Shown: piece by piece, positions 32,218 to 42,219 of the stretch
Numbering within the stretch: position 1 is the stretch's first letter
How the letters are laid out: each line of letters starts with the position of its first letter
Source of the DNA: Actinomadura mexicana
Lineage (GTDB): Bacteria; Actinomycetota; Actinomycetes; Streptosporangiales; Streptosporangiaceae
DNA: 64,000 nucleotides
Reading direction: 5' to 3'
NCBI RefSeq assembly: GCF_900188105.1
Contig: NZ_FZNP01000012.1
Coordinates: 124,001-188,000 of the forward strand
Made by a program: the position numbers and the translations under genes
The notes under the pieces: model-generated
Seen by the model: only the letters and a program-made list of their open reading frames with translations
Told to the model about the DNA's origin: nothing
Databases searched by the model: none

Positions 32218-32850
32218 ATGACGGACGCCCGCGGCCAGAGGCCCGAGAGCGGCTCCGGCCGCCCCGGAGCGCGCGGGGACCGGCGCGAGCAGACCCGCGC
32301 CGCCCTGCTCGCCGCCGCCGAGCGCCTCTGGGCCGAACGCGGCATCCACGGCGCCTCGCTCGACGACATCGCGGCGGCCGCCGGCCTCACCAAGGGCGCC
32401 GTCTACTCCAACTTCGCCGGCAAGACCGACCTGCTGCTCGCCCTGATGGAGCGCATCACCAGCGCCCGCACCCGGACCGACGTCTGCGACGAGCTCCGCG
32501 CCGCCGCCGAGGACGCCGACCGCACCGGCCGCCCGTCCCGCCGCGACTCCGACGAGGCCCCCCGCCGCCTCGCCCTGCTCCTGGTCGAGTTCTGGCTCTA
32601 CGGCATGCGCGACTACGCCGCCGGCTGGCGCATCGCCGACTGGTACGCCGAACGACGCGCCCAGCTGGCCGAGGAGCTGGAACCCGCCGACGGCCCCGCC
32701 CCCGGCGGGCTCGCCCCCGGCGACCGCGCCACCCTGACCATGGCCCTCGACTTCGGCCTGGCCTTCCAGCACCTGCTCGACCCCGTCCGGGTCCCCGCCG
32801 ACCTCTACAGCACCGGCAAGACCCTCGTGCAGGGCCGCCCCCGGCCCTGA
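32218..32850 (+). CDS. TetR family regulator, probable controller of the gabD2-like/choD-like operon
   Basis: A 210-residue TetR protein. The DNA-binding domain is at about residues 22-70 (RREQTRAALLAAAERLWAERG, then IAAAAGLTKGAVYSNFAGKTDLLLALME). The C-terminal domain (FWLYGMRDYAAGWRIADWYAERR) resembles TetR proteins that sense lipophilic ligands, but no ligand can be named. The ATG has AGGGGAGGG upstream with 7-base spacing. It is divergent from the gabD2-like gene with a strong palindrome between them. It converges on glpD with only 16 bp between stops. Confidence 0.88.
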   Translation: MTDARGQRPESGSGRPGARGDRREQTRAALLAAAERLWAERGIHGASLDDIAAAAGLTKGAVYSNFAGKTDLLLALMERITSARTRTDVCDELRAAAEDADRTGRPSRRDSDEAPRRLALLLVEFWLYGMRDYAAGWRIADWYAERRAQLAEELEPADGPAPGGLAPGDRATLTMALDFGLAFQHLLDPVRVPADLYSTGKTLVQGRPRP

Positions 32851-32866
32851 ACCGCGGGCGTCCGGG

Positions 32867-34606
32867 TCAGGGGGTGGCGATGGGGACGATGTCGGGAGCG
32901 CCGCGGCGGTGGGCGTCGGCCTCCTGGTCGTCCTCCTGGGTCTGGGAGGCGCGTTCGGCCTCGACGCGCTTGCGGTAGTACTCGATCTCGCGGTCGCGCT
33001 GCTTCTTGGACCAGCCGAGGACGGGCGCGAGGAGGTCGGCGGTCTCCTGGGCGACGCCGACGCCGCGGTCCCAGGTCTCGATGGAGATGCGGGTGCGGCG
33101 GGCGAGGACGTCGTTGAGGTGGCGGGCGCCCTCGTGGCTGGCGGCGTAGACGACCTCGGCGCGCAGGTAGTCGTCGGCGCCGCTCAGCGGCTTGGCGAGG
33201 TCGGGCTTGTCGGAGACCAGTTCGAGCAGGTCGTCCAGGAGCGTCCCGTAGCGGCGCAGGAGGTGCTCGATCCGGGCGACGTGCAGGCCGGAGCGCGCGG
33301 CGAGGCGGTGCCGGGCGTTCCACATCGCCTGGAAGCCGTCGCCGCCGACGAGCGGGATGCGGTCGGTGCAGGACTCGGCGACCTTGCCGTCGAGGCCGTG
33401 CGCGACGGCGTCGATGGCGTCCTTGGCCATGACGCGGTACGTCGTGTACTTGCCGCCCGCCACGAGGACCAGGCCCGGGACGGGGTGCGCGACCACGTGC
33501 TCGCGGGAGAGCTTCGACGTCTCCTCGGTCTCGCCGGTGAGGAGGGGGCGCAGGCCCGCGTAGACGCCCTCCACGTCGTCATGGGTGAGCGGTGTGGCGA
33601 GGACGGAGTTGACGTGGTCCAGGACGTAGTCGATGTCGGCCTTGGACGCGGCGGGGTGGGCCCGGTCGAGGTCCCAGGCGGTGTCGGTGGTGCCGATGAT
33701 CCAGTGGCGGCCCCACGGGATCACGAAGAGCACCGACTTCTCGGTGCGCAGGATGATCCCCGTCGAGGAGTGGATGCGGTCCTTCGGCACGACCAGGTGG
33801 ATGCCCTTGGACGCCTTCACGTGGATCTGGCCGCGCCCGCCGACGAGTTCCTGGATGTCGTCCGACCACACTCCGGTGGCGTTGACGACCTGCTTGGCGC
33901 GGACCTCGCTGGTCGTGTTGCCCTCCAGGTCGCGGATGCGCAGGCCGGTGACGCGCTCCCCCTCGCGCAGGAACCCCAGGCACTGGGTGCGCGAGGCGAT
34001 CTGGGCGCCGTACTCGGCGGCCGTCCGCAGGACGGTCATGACGTAGCGGGCGTCGTCGACCTGCGCGTCCCAGTACTGGATCGCGCCGGTGAAGGCGTCC
34101 TTGCGCAGGGACGGCGCGAGGCGCAGCGCGCCGCGGCGCGTCAGGTGCCGGTGGTGCGGGACGCCGCGCGTGCTGCCCATCTGGAAGGCGAGGAGGTCGT
34201 AGAGGGCCACGCCCGCCCCGAAGTACGCGCGCTCCCACACGCGGTGCGTGGTCGGCAGGATGAACGGGACGGGCTGCACCAGGTGCGGCGCGATCTGCTG
34301 GAGCAGCAGGCTGCGCTCGGTCAGCGCCTCCCGCACGAGGTCGAAGTTGTACTGCTCCAGGTAGCGCAGCCCGCCGTGGATCAGCTTGGACGACCGCGAC
34401 GACGTGCCGGACGCGAAGTCGCGGGCCTCGACCACCGCGACCGACAGGCCCCTGGTGGCCGCGTCGAGCGCCGCGCCCGCGCCGACGATGCCGCCGCCGA
34501 CGACGACGACGTCGAACTCCTCGCGGGCCATGCGGTCGAGCGCCGCGGCGCGCTCGGCCGGGCCGAGCCGCGAGCTTCCAAGGCCGGTCACCGGTGATCC
34601 CGTCAT
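32867..34606 (-). CDS. glpD: Aerobic glycerol-3-phosphate dehydrogenase
   Basis: A 579-residue FAD-dependent, membrane-associated enzyme that oxidises glycerol-3-phosphate to dihydroxyacetone phosphate and feeds electrons to the quinone pool. It has the N-terminal Rossmann motif VVVVGGGIVGAGAALDAATRG, the family signature SSRSSKLIHGGLRYLEQYNF and the IPWGRHWIIGTTDT region, with the C-terminal helical DAO_C domain. The ATG at 34606 has GGGGGA 6 bases upstream; an earlier GTG at 34621 would add 5 residues. Two adjacent palindromes at 34626-34664 suggest repressor control. No glpK or glpF is in the window. Confidence 0.95.
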   Translation of the reverse strand: MTGSPVTGLGSSRLGPAERAAALDRMAREEFDVVVVGGGIVGAGAALDAATRGLSVAVVEARDFASGTSSRSSKLIHGGLRYLEQYNFDLVREALTERSLLLQQIAPHLVQPVPFILPTTHRVWERAYFGAGVALYDLLAFQMGSTRGVPHHRHLTRRGALRLAPSLRKDAFTGAIQYWDAQVDDARYVMTVLRTAAEYGAQIASRTQCLGFLREGERVTGLRIRDLEGNTTSEVRAKQVVNATGVWSDDIQELVGGRGQIHVKASKGIHLVVPKDRIHSSTGIILRTEKSVLFVIPWGRHWIIGTTDTAWDLDRAHPAASKADIDYVLDHVNSVLATPLTHDDVEGVYAGLRPLLTGETEETSKLSREHVVAHPVPGLVLVAGGKYTTYRVMAKDAIDAVAHGLDGKVAESCTDRIPLVGGDGFQAMWNARHRLAARSGLHVARIEHLLRRYGTLLDDLLELVSDKPDLAKPLSGADDYLRAEVVYAASHEGARHLNDVLARRTRISIETWDRGVGVAQETADLLAPVLGWSKKQRDREIEYYRKRVEAERASQTQEDDQEADAHRRGAPDIVPIATP

Positions 34607-34625
34607 CGCGCATCCCCCCACAGCG

Positions 34626-34640
34626 GTTCGGTTTCCGAAC
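34626..34640. promoter_or_regulatory. Palindrome GTTCGG-TTT-CCGAAC upstream of glpD
   Basis: A perfect 6-bp inverted repeat with a 3-base centre, 20 bp before the glpD start. It could be an operator or a leader hairpin. No regulator can be named. Confidence 0.4.
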
Positions 34641-34664
34641 GGTTCTTACCCAAGAGTAAGGACC
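34641..34664. promoter_or_regulatory. 24-bp palindrome GGTTCTTAC-N6-GTAAGGACC upstream of glpD
   Basis: The 9-bp arms have one mismatch and a 6-base spacer. It directly abuts the palindrome at 34626-34640. The pair is in the 99-bp gap between glpD and guaB3 and is a good candidate for a glycerol- or lipid-responsive repressor site. Confidence 0.45.
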
Positions 34665-34705
34665 GGTTCACACCGAGATGCGAAGGAACGGACGTGGGGT
34701 CGCTC

Positions 34706-35833
34706 TCAGTCGGTGGACTGACCGGGGGCCACGACGACCTGGACCCGCTGGAACTCCTTCAACTCGGTGTATCCCGCGGTGGCCATCGAACGGCGCAGCG
34801 CGCCGATGAGGTTCATGGAGCCGTCCGCGACATGGGAGGGGCCGTGCAGGATCTGCTCCATCGTCCCGATCGTCCCGAGCTCGATGCGGGTGCCGCGGGG
34901 CACGTCGCCGTGGTGGGCCTCGCTGCCCCAGTGGTGGCCGCGCCCGGGCGCCTCGGTGGAGCGGGCGAACGGGGAGCCGACCATCACGGCGTCGGAGCCG
35001 CAGGCGAACGCCTTGGCGATGTCGCCGCTGTTGACCATGCCGCCGTCGGCGATCACGTGGACGTAGCGGCCGCCGGACTCGTCCATGTAGTCGCGCCGGG
35101 CGGCGGCCACGTCGGCGACCGCGGTGGCCATCGGGACCGCGACGCCGAGGACGGTCCGCGTCGTGTGCCCCGAGCCGCCGCCGAACCCGACCAGCACGCC
35201 GGCCGCGCCGGTGCGCATCAGGTGCAGCGCCGCGGTGTAGGTGGAGCAGCCGCCGACGATCACGGGGACGTCGAGGTCGTAGATGAACTGCTTGAGGTTC
35301 AGCGGCTCGGCGCGCCCCGACACGTGCTCGGCGGACACCGTGGTCCCGCGGATCACGAACAGGTCGACGCCGGCGTCGATCACGGCCTTGTGGAACTCGG
35401 CGGTGCGCTGCGGCGACAGCCGCGCCGCGACCGTGACGCCCGCCTCGCGGACCTCCTCGATCCGGCGGCCGATCAGCTCCTCCTTGATCGGCTCGGAGTA
35501 GATCTCCTGGAGCCGCTGGGTGGCGCGGGCGTCGTCCAGCGAGGCGATCTCGGCGAGCAGCGGCCCGGGGTCGTCGTAGCGCGTCCAGAGCCCTTCGAGA
35601 TCGAGCACGGCGAGGCCGCCGAGCCGTCCGACGGCGATCGCGATGGCGGGGCTGACGACGCTGTCCATCGGCGCGACGACCAGCGGCATGTCGAACCGGT
35701 AGGCGTCGATCTGCCAGGCGACGCTGACCTCCTCGGGATCGCGCGTCCGGCGGGACGGCACGATGCCGATGTCGTCGAAGGCGTACGCCCGGCGGCCGCT
35801 CTTGCCACGGCCGATCTCCACCTCAGCTGCCAC
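34706..35833 (-). CDS. guaB3: IMP dehydrogenase-related protein GuaB3
   Basis: A 375-residue (beta/alpha)8 protein of the GuaB1/GuaB3 family found next to guaB in actinobacteria (Rv3410c in M. tuberculosis). It lacks CBS domains. The loop that carries the catalytic Cys in true IMP dehydrogenase (GPGSICTT) reads GFGGGSGHTT here, with no Cys. By established family knowledge GuaB3 is therefore not thought to be a standard IMP dehydrogenase; its role is unresolved. GTG 35833 has GGAGG 9 bases upstream. It follows guaB by 72 bp and is probably cotranscribed. Confidence 0.92.
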   Translation of the reverse strand: MAAEVEIGRGKSGRRAYAFDDIGIVPSRRTRDPEEVSVAWQIDAYRFDMPLVVAPMDSVVSPAIAIAVGRLGGLAVLDLEGLWTRYDDPGPLLAEIASLDDARATQRLQEIYSEPIKEELIGRRIEEVREAGVTVAARLSPQRTAEFHKAVIDAGVDLFVIRGTTVSAEHVSGRAEPLNLKQFIYDLDVPVIVGGCSTYTAALHLMRTGAAGVLVGFGGGSGHTTRTVLGVAVPMATAVADVAAARRDYMDESGGRYVHVIADGGMVNSGDIAKAFACGSDAVMVGSPFARSTEAPGRGHHWGSEAHHGDVPRGTRIELGTIGTMEQILHGPSHVADGSMNLIGALRRSMATAGYTELKEFQRVQVVVAPGQSTD

Positions 35834-35905
35834 TGCGCGCTTCCTCCACCTGAATCGGTCCTCCCGCGGTTCGCGGGACCAAGCCCCGGAAGAGCTTACG
35901 TCAGG

Positions 35906-37402
35906 TCAGCGGCCCTGGTAGTTGGGGGCCTCCACGGTCATCTGGATGTCGTGCGGGTGGCTCTCGCGCAGGCCCGCGACGCTGATGCGCATGAGCCGGC
36001 CGCGCTCCTGGAGTTCGGGGACGGTGCGGGTGCCCGCGTACCACATCGACTGGTGCAGCCCGCCGACGAGCTGGTGCGCGACGTTGGCGAGGGGCCCCCG
36101 GAAGGGGACCTGGCCCTCGACGCCCTCGGGGATCAGCTTCTCCTCGGCGTTGACGTCGGCCTGGGCGTAGCGGTCCTTGGAGTAGGAGGCGCCGCGCTCG
36201 CGGTTGCGCATCGCGCCGAGCGAGCCCATGCCGCGGTAGGACTTGTACTGCTTGCCGTGGACGAAGATCAGCTCGCCCGGGGACTCCTCGACGCCGGCGA
36301 GCAGGCTGCCGAGCATCACCGTGTCGGCGCCCGCGACCAGGGCCTTGGCGATGTCGCCCGAGTACTGCAGGCCGCCGTCCCCGATCACCGGGACGCCCGC
36401 CGCCTTCGCCGCGCGGGCCGCCTCGGAGATCGCCGTGATCTGCGGGACGCCGACGCCGGCGACGATGCGGGTGGTGCAGATGGAGCCGGGGCCCACGCCG
36501 ACCTTGATCGCGTCGGCGCCGGCGTCCACCAGCACCTGGGCGCCGGCCTCGGTGGCGATGTTCCCGCCGACGACCTGGACGGACGAGTTGCCCTTGATCG
36601 CGGCGATCGTGTCGGCGACGCCCTTGGAGTGGCCGTGCGCCGTGTCCACGATGATCACGTCGGTGCCGGCGTCGATGAGGGCGCTCGCGCGGCGCAGGGC
36701 GTCCTCGCCGACGCCCACCGCCGCGGCGACGAGCAGGCGGCCGTCGGCGTCCTTGGTGGAGTCGGGGTACTGCTCGCTCTTGGTGAAGTCCTTGGTGGTG
36801 ATCAGGCCCTTGAGGCGGCCCTCGCCGTCGACGAGCGGGAGCTTCTCCACCTTGTTGCCCGCGAGCAGGCGGAACGCCTCCTCGCGGGACACGTCCACCG
36901 GGGCGGTGATGAGCGGCATCGGCGTCATGACCTCGCGTACGGGGCGCGTCAGGTCGGTCTCGAAGCGCATGTCCCGGTTGGTCACGATGCCGACCAGCAC
37001 ACCGCGCACGTCGGTGACCGGCACACCGGAGATCCGGTAGCGGGCGCACAGCGCCTCGACGTCGGCGAGGGTGGCGTCCGGCAGGCAGGTCACCGGATTG
37101 GTGATCATGCCGGCCTCGGAGCGCTTGACCCGGTCGGCCTCCGCGGCCTGCTCCTCGATCGACATGTTGCGGTGCAGCACGCCGATGCCGCCCTGGCGCG
37201 CCATCGCGACCGCGGTGCGGGCCTCGGTCACGGTGTCCATCGCCGCCGAGACCAGCGGGATCCGCAGCGAGATCTCGCGGGTCAGCCGGGTCGTGGTGTC
37301 GGCCTCGCCGGGCTGCAGGTCGGAGTAGCCCGGCAGCAGGAGCACGTCGTCGAAGGTCAGGCCCTGCGGAAGGAACTTGTCGGGCTCGGCGGCGGGGTTC
37401 AT
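35906..37402 (-). CDS. guaB: IMP dehydrogenase
   Basis: A 498-residue enzyme converting IMP to XMP with NAD+, the first committed step to GMP. The catalytic core starts FLPQGLTFDDVLLLPGYSD. Two CBS domains lie at about residues 95-210. The active-site Cys is in GVGPGSICTTRIVAGVGVPQ, and the flap with YRGMGSLGAM is intact. The ATG has GGGAAGG 5 bases upstream; a longer frame upstream is noncoding leader. It is the first gene of guaB-guaB3 and possibly glpD. The product feeds GuaA, encoded at 23675-25261. Confidence 0.97.
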   Translation of the reverse strand: MNPAAEPDKFLPQGLTFDDVLLLPGYSDLQPGEADTTTRLTREISLRIPLVSAAMDTVTEARTAVAMARQGGIGVLHRNMSIEEQAAEADRVKRSEAGMITNPVTCLPDATLADVEALCARYRISGVPVTDVRGVLVGIVTNRDMRFETDLTRPVREVMTPMPLITAPVDVSREEAFRLLAGNKVEKLPLVDGEGRLKGLITTKDFTKSEQYPDSTKDADGRLLVAAAVGVGEDALRRASALIDAGTDVIIVDTAHGHSKGVADTIAAIKGNSSVQVVGGNIATEAGAQVLVDAGADAIKVGVGPGSICTTRIVAGVGVPQITAISEAARAAKAAGVPVIGDGGLQYSGDIAKALVAGADTVMLGSLLAGVEESPGELIFVHGKQYKSYRGMGSLGAMRNRERGASYSKDRYAQADVNAEEKLIPEGVEGQVPFRGPLANVAHQLVGGLHQSMWYAGTRTVPELQERGRLMRISVAGLRESHPHDIQMTVEAPNYQGR

Positions 37403-37648
37403 GACAACCTTCCCGTGGTAATGGCGGCATCGGGCCAGGTCACAAGCGACCCTGTCCCCATGGTAGGGGCCTGAGCCCGCGACCGGCCGGGCTTTGCGCG
37501 CGGCGGCCGCGTGGTCTTGGTGACATCTCCCAACACGCCGGGCGGCCCGTCGAATTCCCCTTCGCGCCCGCACGCCTCGCGCTCGTTCGCGCATGGAGGA
37601 GACTCCGGGGGGTGCACCTCTTGGGGCGTCGCGCAGTAGCGTGGGTAC

Positions 37649-38038
37649 GTGCACGACGATGCTCCGCTCGACCCGTTCGCCGGAGATCCGGAGGATCCGG
37701 CGGCGGCGCTCGGCGACCCGGGCGACGAGACCGCTCCGCTCAGCGTGACGGAGCGGGAGGACGTGCTGGCCGACCTCGCCGACCTGGAGGTCTTCCGCGC
37801 CCTGCTGGAGCCGCTCGGGGTGCGCGGCCTCACGGTCGACTGCGGCGACTGCGGCAAGATGCACTACATCGACTGGGACCTGCTGCACGGGAACCTGCGC
37901 CACCTGCTGGACCAGGGCCTCCCCCGCGTGCACGAGCCCGCGCTCTCCCCCGATCCCGTCGACTACGTCAGCTGGGAGTACGCCCGCGGCTACGTCGACG
38001 GCGTGATCGACAGCGAAGAGGGCCGCGAGGAGAACTGA
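37649..38038 (+). CDS. DUF5319 family protein (Rv3412-like)
   Basis: A 129-residue acidic protein. The core DVLADLADLEVFRALLEPLGVRGLTVDCGDCGKMHYIDWDLLHGNL contains a CxxC pair (CGDC) that could bind zinc, followed by YVSWEYARGYVDGVIDS. Position and pattern match DUF5319, conserved between guaB and the sigD/rsdA pair in actinobacteria (Rv3412). Function is unknown. It is divergent from guaB and convergent with rsdA. Confidence 0.85.
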   Translation: MHDDAPLDPFAGDPEDPAAALGDPGDETAPLSVTEREDVLADLADLEVFRALLEPLGVRGLTVDCGDCGKMHYIDWDLLHGNLRHLLDQGLPRVHEPALSPDPVDYVSWEYARGYVDGVIDSEEGREEN

Positions 38039-38107
38039 CCGCGCCGACCGCACCGGTCTCGACGCGGAGGACGTGAAAGACCTGGAGGGCCGCGGAGGAC
38101 GCGGCCG

Positions 38108-38944
38108 TCAGTCGTCGGCGGGGCGGTTCTGGTAGTCGAGGGCCCGCTTGCGGGCCATCCGTCGCAGGTCGTCGAGGCGGGTCCGCGGGCCGGCGACCGG
38201 CTTCGCGTCGGGCCTCTCGAACGGCTCCGTGAACATCGTCGGGGCCTCCTGCCTGTGGGGAGGGCGACGCGGCAGGTGACGGGGGAAAGGCTTCTCCAGG
38301 CGCCGCTTGAACCGCCGGTCCTCTCCGCGGCCGGGGTCGCCGGACGGCGTGCGGGCGGCGGGACGTCCCGCCTCCGGAGCCGGGCGCACGGGCGGGCGCG
38401 GGCGGGCGCGGGTGCCGGGGTCGGTGTCGGCCGCCCTGTCCGCGTCCTCCGCCACGCCGGACGCGCTCGGCGCCGGAGAGGCGGTGCCGCGTTCGGCGAC
38501 GCCGCCGCCCGCGGCCGCGACGCCGCTGCTGGCGAGGACGGCGCCCGCCACGCCAAGGGCCACGATGGTGCGCGGCCCGCGGCGGCGCGGGCCGGGGCCC
38601 GAGGGGGCCGGCGGCCCGGGGGCGTCACGGGTCTGCTCGTCGACGTCGACGATCAGCGCGCGCAGCAGCCGCACCGCGGGGTCGCGGTCGTCGTCCTGCG
38701 GGGCGGCGCGGCGGGCTTCGGCGGGCATCTCGGCGGAGCCTTCAACGGGGGCCGCGGAACCGGCAGCGTCCCGTGCCGCCAGCGACTCGAAGAGCGCGTC
38801 GGTACGGCGCACCGCGGACAGGTCCACGGGCGGGACGGCGGACAGGCGGGCCTGCGGCGCCTGCGCCGGGGCGTCGCCGTGGGGGGCGGGCTCGTCCGGA
38901 TTCGGGGCGCCCCGCAGGCCGGTGAGGGGGCCGCGCTCCGTCAA
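38108..38944 (-). CDS. rsdA: Anti-sigma factor RsdA-like
   Basis: A 278-residue single-span protein. The N-terminal cytoplasmic region has two likely helices (VDLSAVRRTDALFESLAARD and DPAVRLLRALIVDVDEQ) of the type that binds sigma-D in RsdA. One transmembrane helix follows (TIVALGVAGAVLASSGVAAA), then a Pro/Arg-rich region and a basic C-terminal domain. It lacks the zinc anti-sigma HxxxCxxC motif. The start is TTG 38944: its first four bases overlap the sigD stop (TTGA) and GAGGAG lies 8 bases upstream. Assignment rests mainly on conserved position behind sigD (Rv3413c) and the topology. Confidence 0.72.
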   Translation of the reverse strand: MTERGPLTGLRGAPNPDEPAPHGDAPAQAPQARLSAVPPVDLSAVRRTDALFESLAARDAAGSAAPVEGSAEMPAEARRAAPQDDDRDPAVRLLRALIVDVDEQTRDAPGPPAPSGPGPRRRGPRTIVALGVAGAVLASSGVAAAGGGVAERGTASPAPSASGVAEDADRAADTDPGTRARPRPPVRPAPEAGRPAARTPSGDPGRGEDRRFKRRLEKPFPRHLPRRPPHRQEAPTMFTEPFERPDAKPVAGPRTRLDDLRRMARKRALDYQNRPADD

Positions 38945-39633
38945 GCGATCGACTCCTCTCTGGCCATCGCACGGAGCCGGGCCAGGGCCCGGTGCTGCGC
39001 GACCCGTACCGCCCCCGCGGACATGCCCAGCACATTACCGGTCTCCTCCGCCGACAGGCCCGCGACGACCCGCAGCAGCACCAGTTCGCGCTGGTGCTCG
39101 GGCAGCCGGGTGAGCAGGTCGCGGGCGCGCTGCGCCTCGATGTAGCGGACCACCGTCTCCTCGGGGCCGGGGCGGTCGTCCGGACCGTCCGGCAGGTCCT
39201 CGGTGGGCACGGCGGCGCGGACCGCGCTGCGCAGCGCGTCCGCGATCTTGTGTGCGGCGATGCCGAAGACGAAGGACGCGAACGGCCGGCCCATGTCCCG
39301 GTAGCGGGGCAGGGCCGACAGGACGGCGATGCAGACCTCCTGCGCCACGTCGTCGGCGATGTGGTACTGCCCGGAGACCCGGCCGAGCCGGGCCCGGCAG
39401 TACCGGACGATCATGGGGCGCACCTCGGCGATGAGGATCTCGATGGCGCCCGGGTCGCCCTGCACGGCGAGATGGGTCAGCTCCCTGAGGTCGCCGTCGC
39501 CGGCGTCCGCGGCGCGCAGCGCCCGCGCCGCACGGGCGGTGTCGCGGGGGGCGGGAGGGGCCGGCCCGTTCGAGGGGTCGGCGGCGCGCGCGGTCACGGT
39601 CCCGGCGAAGCATCCCTCGGTCACGTCAAGCAT
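38941..39633 (-). CDS. sigD: ECF sigma factor, SigD/ShbA type
   Basis: A 230-residue group 4 sigma factor. Region 2 is at about residues 60-130 (YCRARLGRVSGQYHIADDVAQEVCIAVLSALPRY, FASFVFGIAAHKIAD) and region 4 at about 170-225 (LLTRLPEHQRELVLLRVVAGLSAEETGNVLGMSAGAVRVAQHRAL). Its place between groEL1 and guaB identifies it as the orthologue of M. tuberculosis SigD and Streptomyces ShbA; ShbA drives transcription of the principal sigma gene hrdB. ATG 39633 is chosen, and a GTG 10 codons upstream is possible. It is coupled to rsdA by a TTGA overlap. Confidence 0.9.
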   Translation of the reverse strand: MLDVTEGCFAGTVTARAADPSNGPAPPAPRDTARAARALRAADAGDGDLRELTHLAVQGDPGAIEILIAEVRPMIVRYCRARLGRVSGQYHIADDVAQEVCIAVLSALPRYRDMGRPFASFVFGIAAHKIADALRSAVRAAVPTEDLPDGPDDRPGPEETVVRYIEAQRARDLLTRLPEHQRELVLLRVVAGLSAEETGNVLGMSAGAVRVAQHRALARLRAMAREESIA

Positions 39634-39855
39634 GATGCCCAGCACCCCCGGGCGTGTCTCCACTGTCCTCTACAACGGAATGGTCACAGTGCGGGAGCGA
39701 ACCTGGAGTTACTACGCGTCGTGGTCATCTCACTGCCGGGGGTGGCGGACTCTTCCCGGCGAGATGGTGCCTTCTCCGGCGGGAACGCACCATCCGTCGT
39801 GTCCCCCGACACAGCGCCTCTGGGGGGACACATGGACACAGCGCCTCCGGACACA
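39634..39855. other. sigD upstream region; no WhiB gene
   Basis: About 220 bases between sigD and the groEL1 terminator. In M. tuberculosis this interval carries Rv3415c and whiB3, but no such frame is present here. A direct repeat GACACAGCGCCTC occurs at about 39809 and 39834. The sigD promoter must lie here but could not be pinned down. Confidence 0.5.
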
Positions 39856-39889
39856 GCGAGACCCCCGCCCGGACGGACGGGGGTCTCGC
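39856..39889 (-). terminator. Hairpin terminator after groEL1
   Basis: GCGAGACCCCCG pairs perfectly with CGGGGGTCTCGC over a 10-base loop, 41 bp beyond the groEL1 stop. Confidence 0.75.
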
Positions 39890-39930
39890 CTACGCTCCCC
39901 GGACGGGACGAGCCCGCCGGTCGGCCGATC

Positions 39931-41559
<1,629 letters not shown>

Positions 41560-41644
41560 GCGGATACTCCTCTTTCACGCGATCCGCCCCGGCGGGCCGC
41601 CCGAAGGCGGCGCCGACCGGGGCGGGTGCATCACGTCTCGGTGA

Positions 41645-41953
41645 TTACTTCTCGATGACCGCGAGCACGTCGCGGGCCGAGAGGACGAGGTAGTCCTCGC
41701 CGTTGTACTTGACCTCGGTGCCGCCGTACTTGCTGTAGAGCACGACCTCGCCGACCTTGACGTCGACGGGGACGCGCTCGCCCTTGTCGTCGACGCGACC
41801 CGGGCCAACGGCAAGGACGGTGCCCTCCTGGGGCTTCTCCTTGGCGGTGTCCGGAATCACCAGGCCCGACGCGGTGGTGGTCTCGGCCTCAAGCGGCTGG
41901 ACGACGATGCGGTCCTCAAGCGGCTTGAGAACAACCTTGGTGGCGGTCGTCAC
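41645..41953 (-). CDS. groES: Co-chaperonin GroES
   Basis: A 102-residue 10-kDa chaperonin. The N-terminal VVLKPLEDRIVVQPLEAE, the mobile loop TTASGLVIPDTAKEKPQEG and the ending DYLVLSARDVLAVIEK are all typical. It caps the GroEL ring. The GTG start at 41953 has GAAGGGGAGG 6 bases upstream. It leads the groES-groEL1 operon, with a CIRCE-like element 125 bp upstream that predicts repression by HrcA and induction by heat. Confidence 0.97.
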   Translation of the reverse strand: MTTATKVVLKPLEDRIVVQPLEAETTTASGLVIPDTAKEKPQEGTVLAVGPGRVDDKGERVPVDVKVGEVVLYSKYGGTEVKYNGEDYLVLSARDVLAVIEK

Positions 41954-42077
41954 GATCTGACCTCCCCTTCGATTGGTCCTCGGCCGGCCATGGATGACCG
42001 ACCAGCACATGTGACAGAAGAGGCGACCCTGGACCGGCCTGCCGTCGCGGGTGCCAGACCGACCTTCGTCGCTGTAT

Positions 42078-42104
42078 TTGGCACTCTACCCTTGAGAGTG
42101 CCAG
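42078..42104 (-). promoter_or_regulatory. CIRCE-like HrcA operator upstream of groES
   Basis: TTGGCACTC-N9-GAGTGCCAG differs from the CIRCE consensus (TTAGCACTC-N9-GAGTGCTAA) at one position in the left arm and two in the right, and keeps the exact 9-base spacer. It lies between groES and a divergent methyltransferase gene and could affect both. Confidence 0.85.
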
Positions 42105-42219
42105 TCGTGAGACTATTCCGTGCCCGTTGGCCCGTCAACACGGACACGAGTCCGCCCGGGGGCCGTCTCCGGACGTTCACCGGCCGCCGGTCTCCGGCTC
42201 TGCCGCTAACTTCCACCCT

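Noticed and set aside
34694..37474. A 926-codon + strand frame across guaB3 and guaB
   Set aside because: It is antisense to two recognised genes and has no domain of its own.
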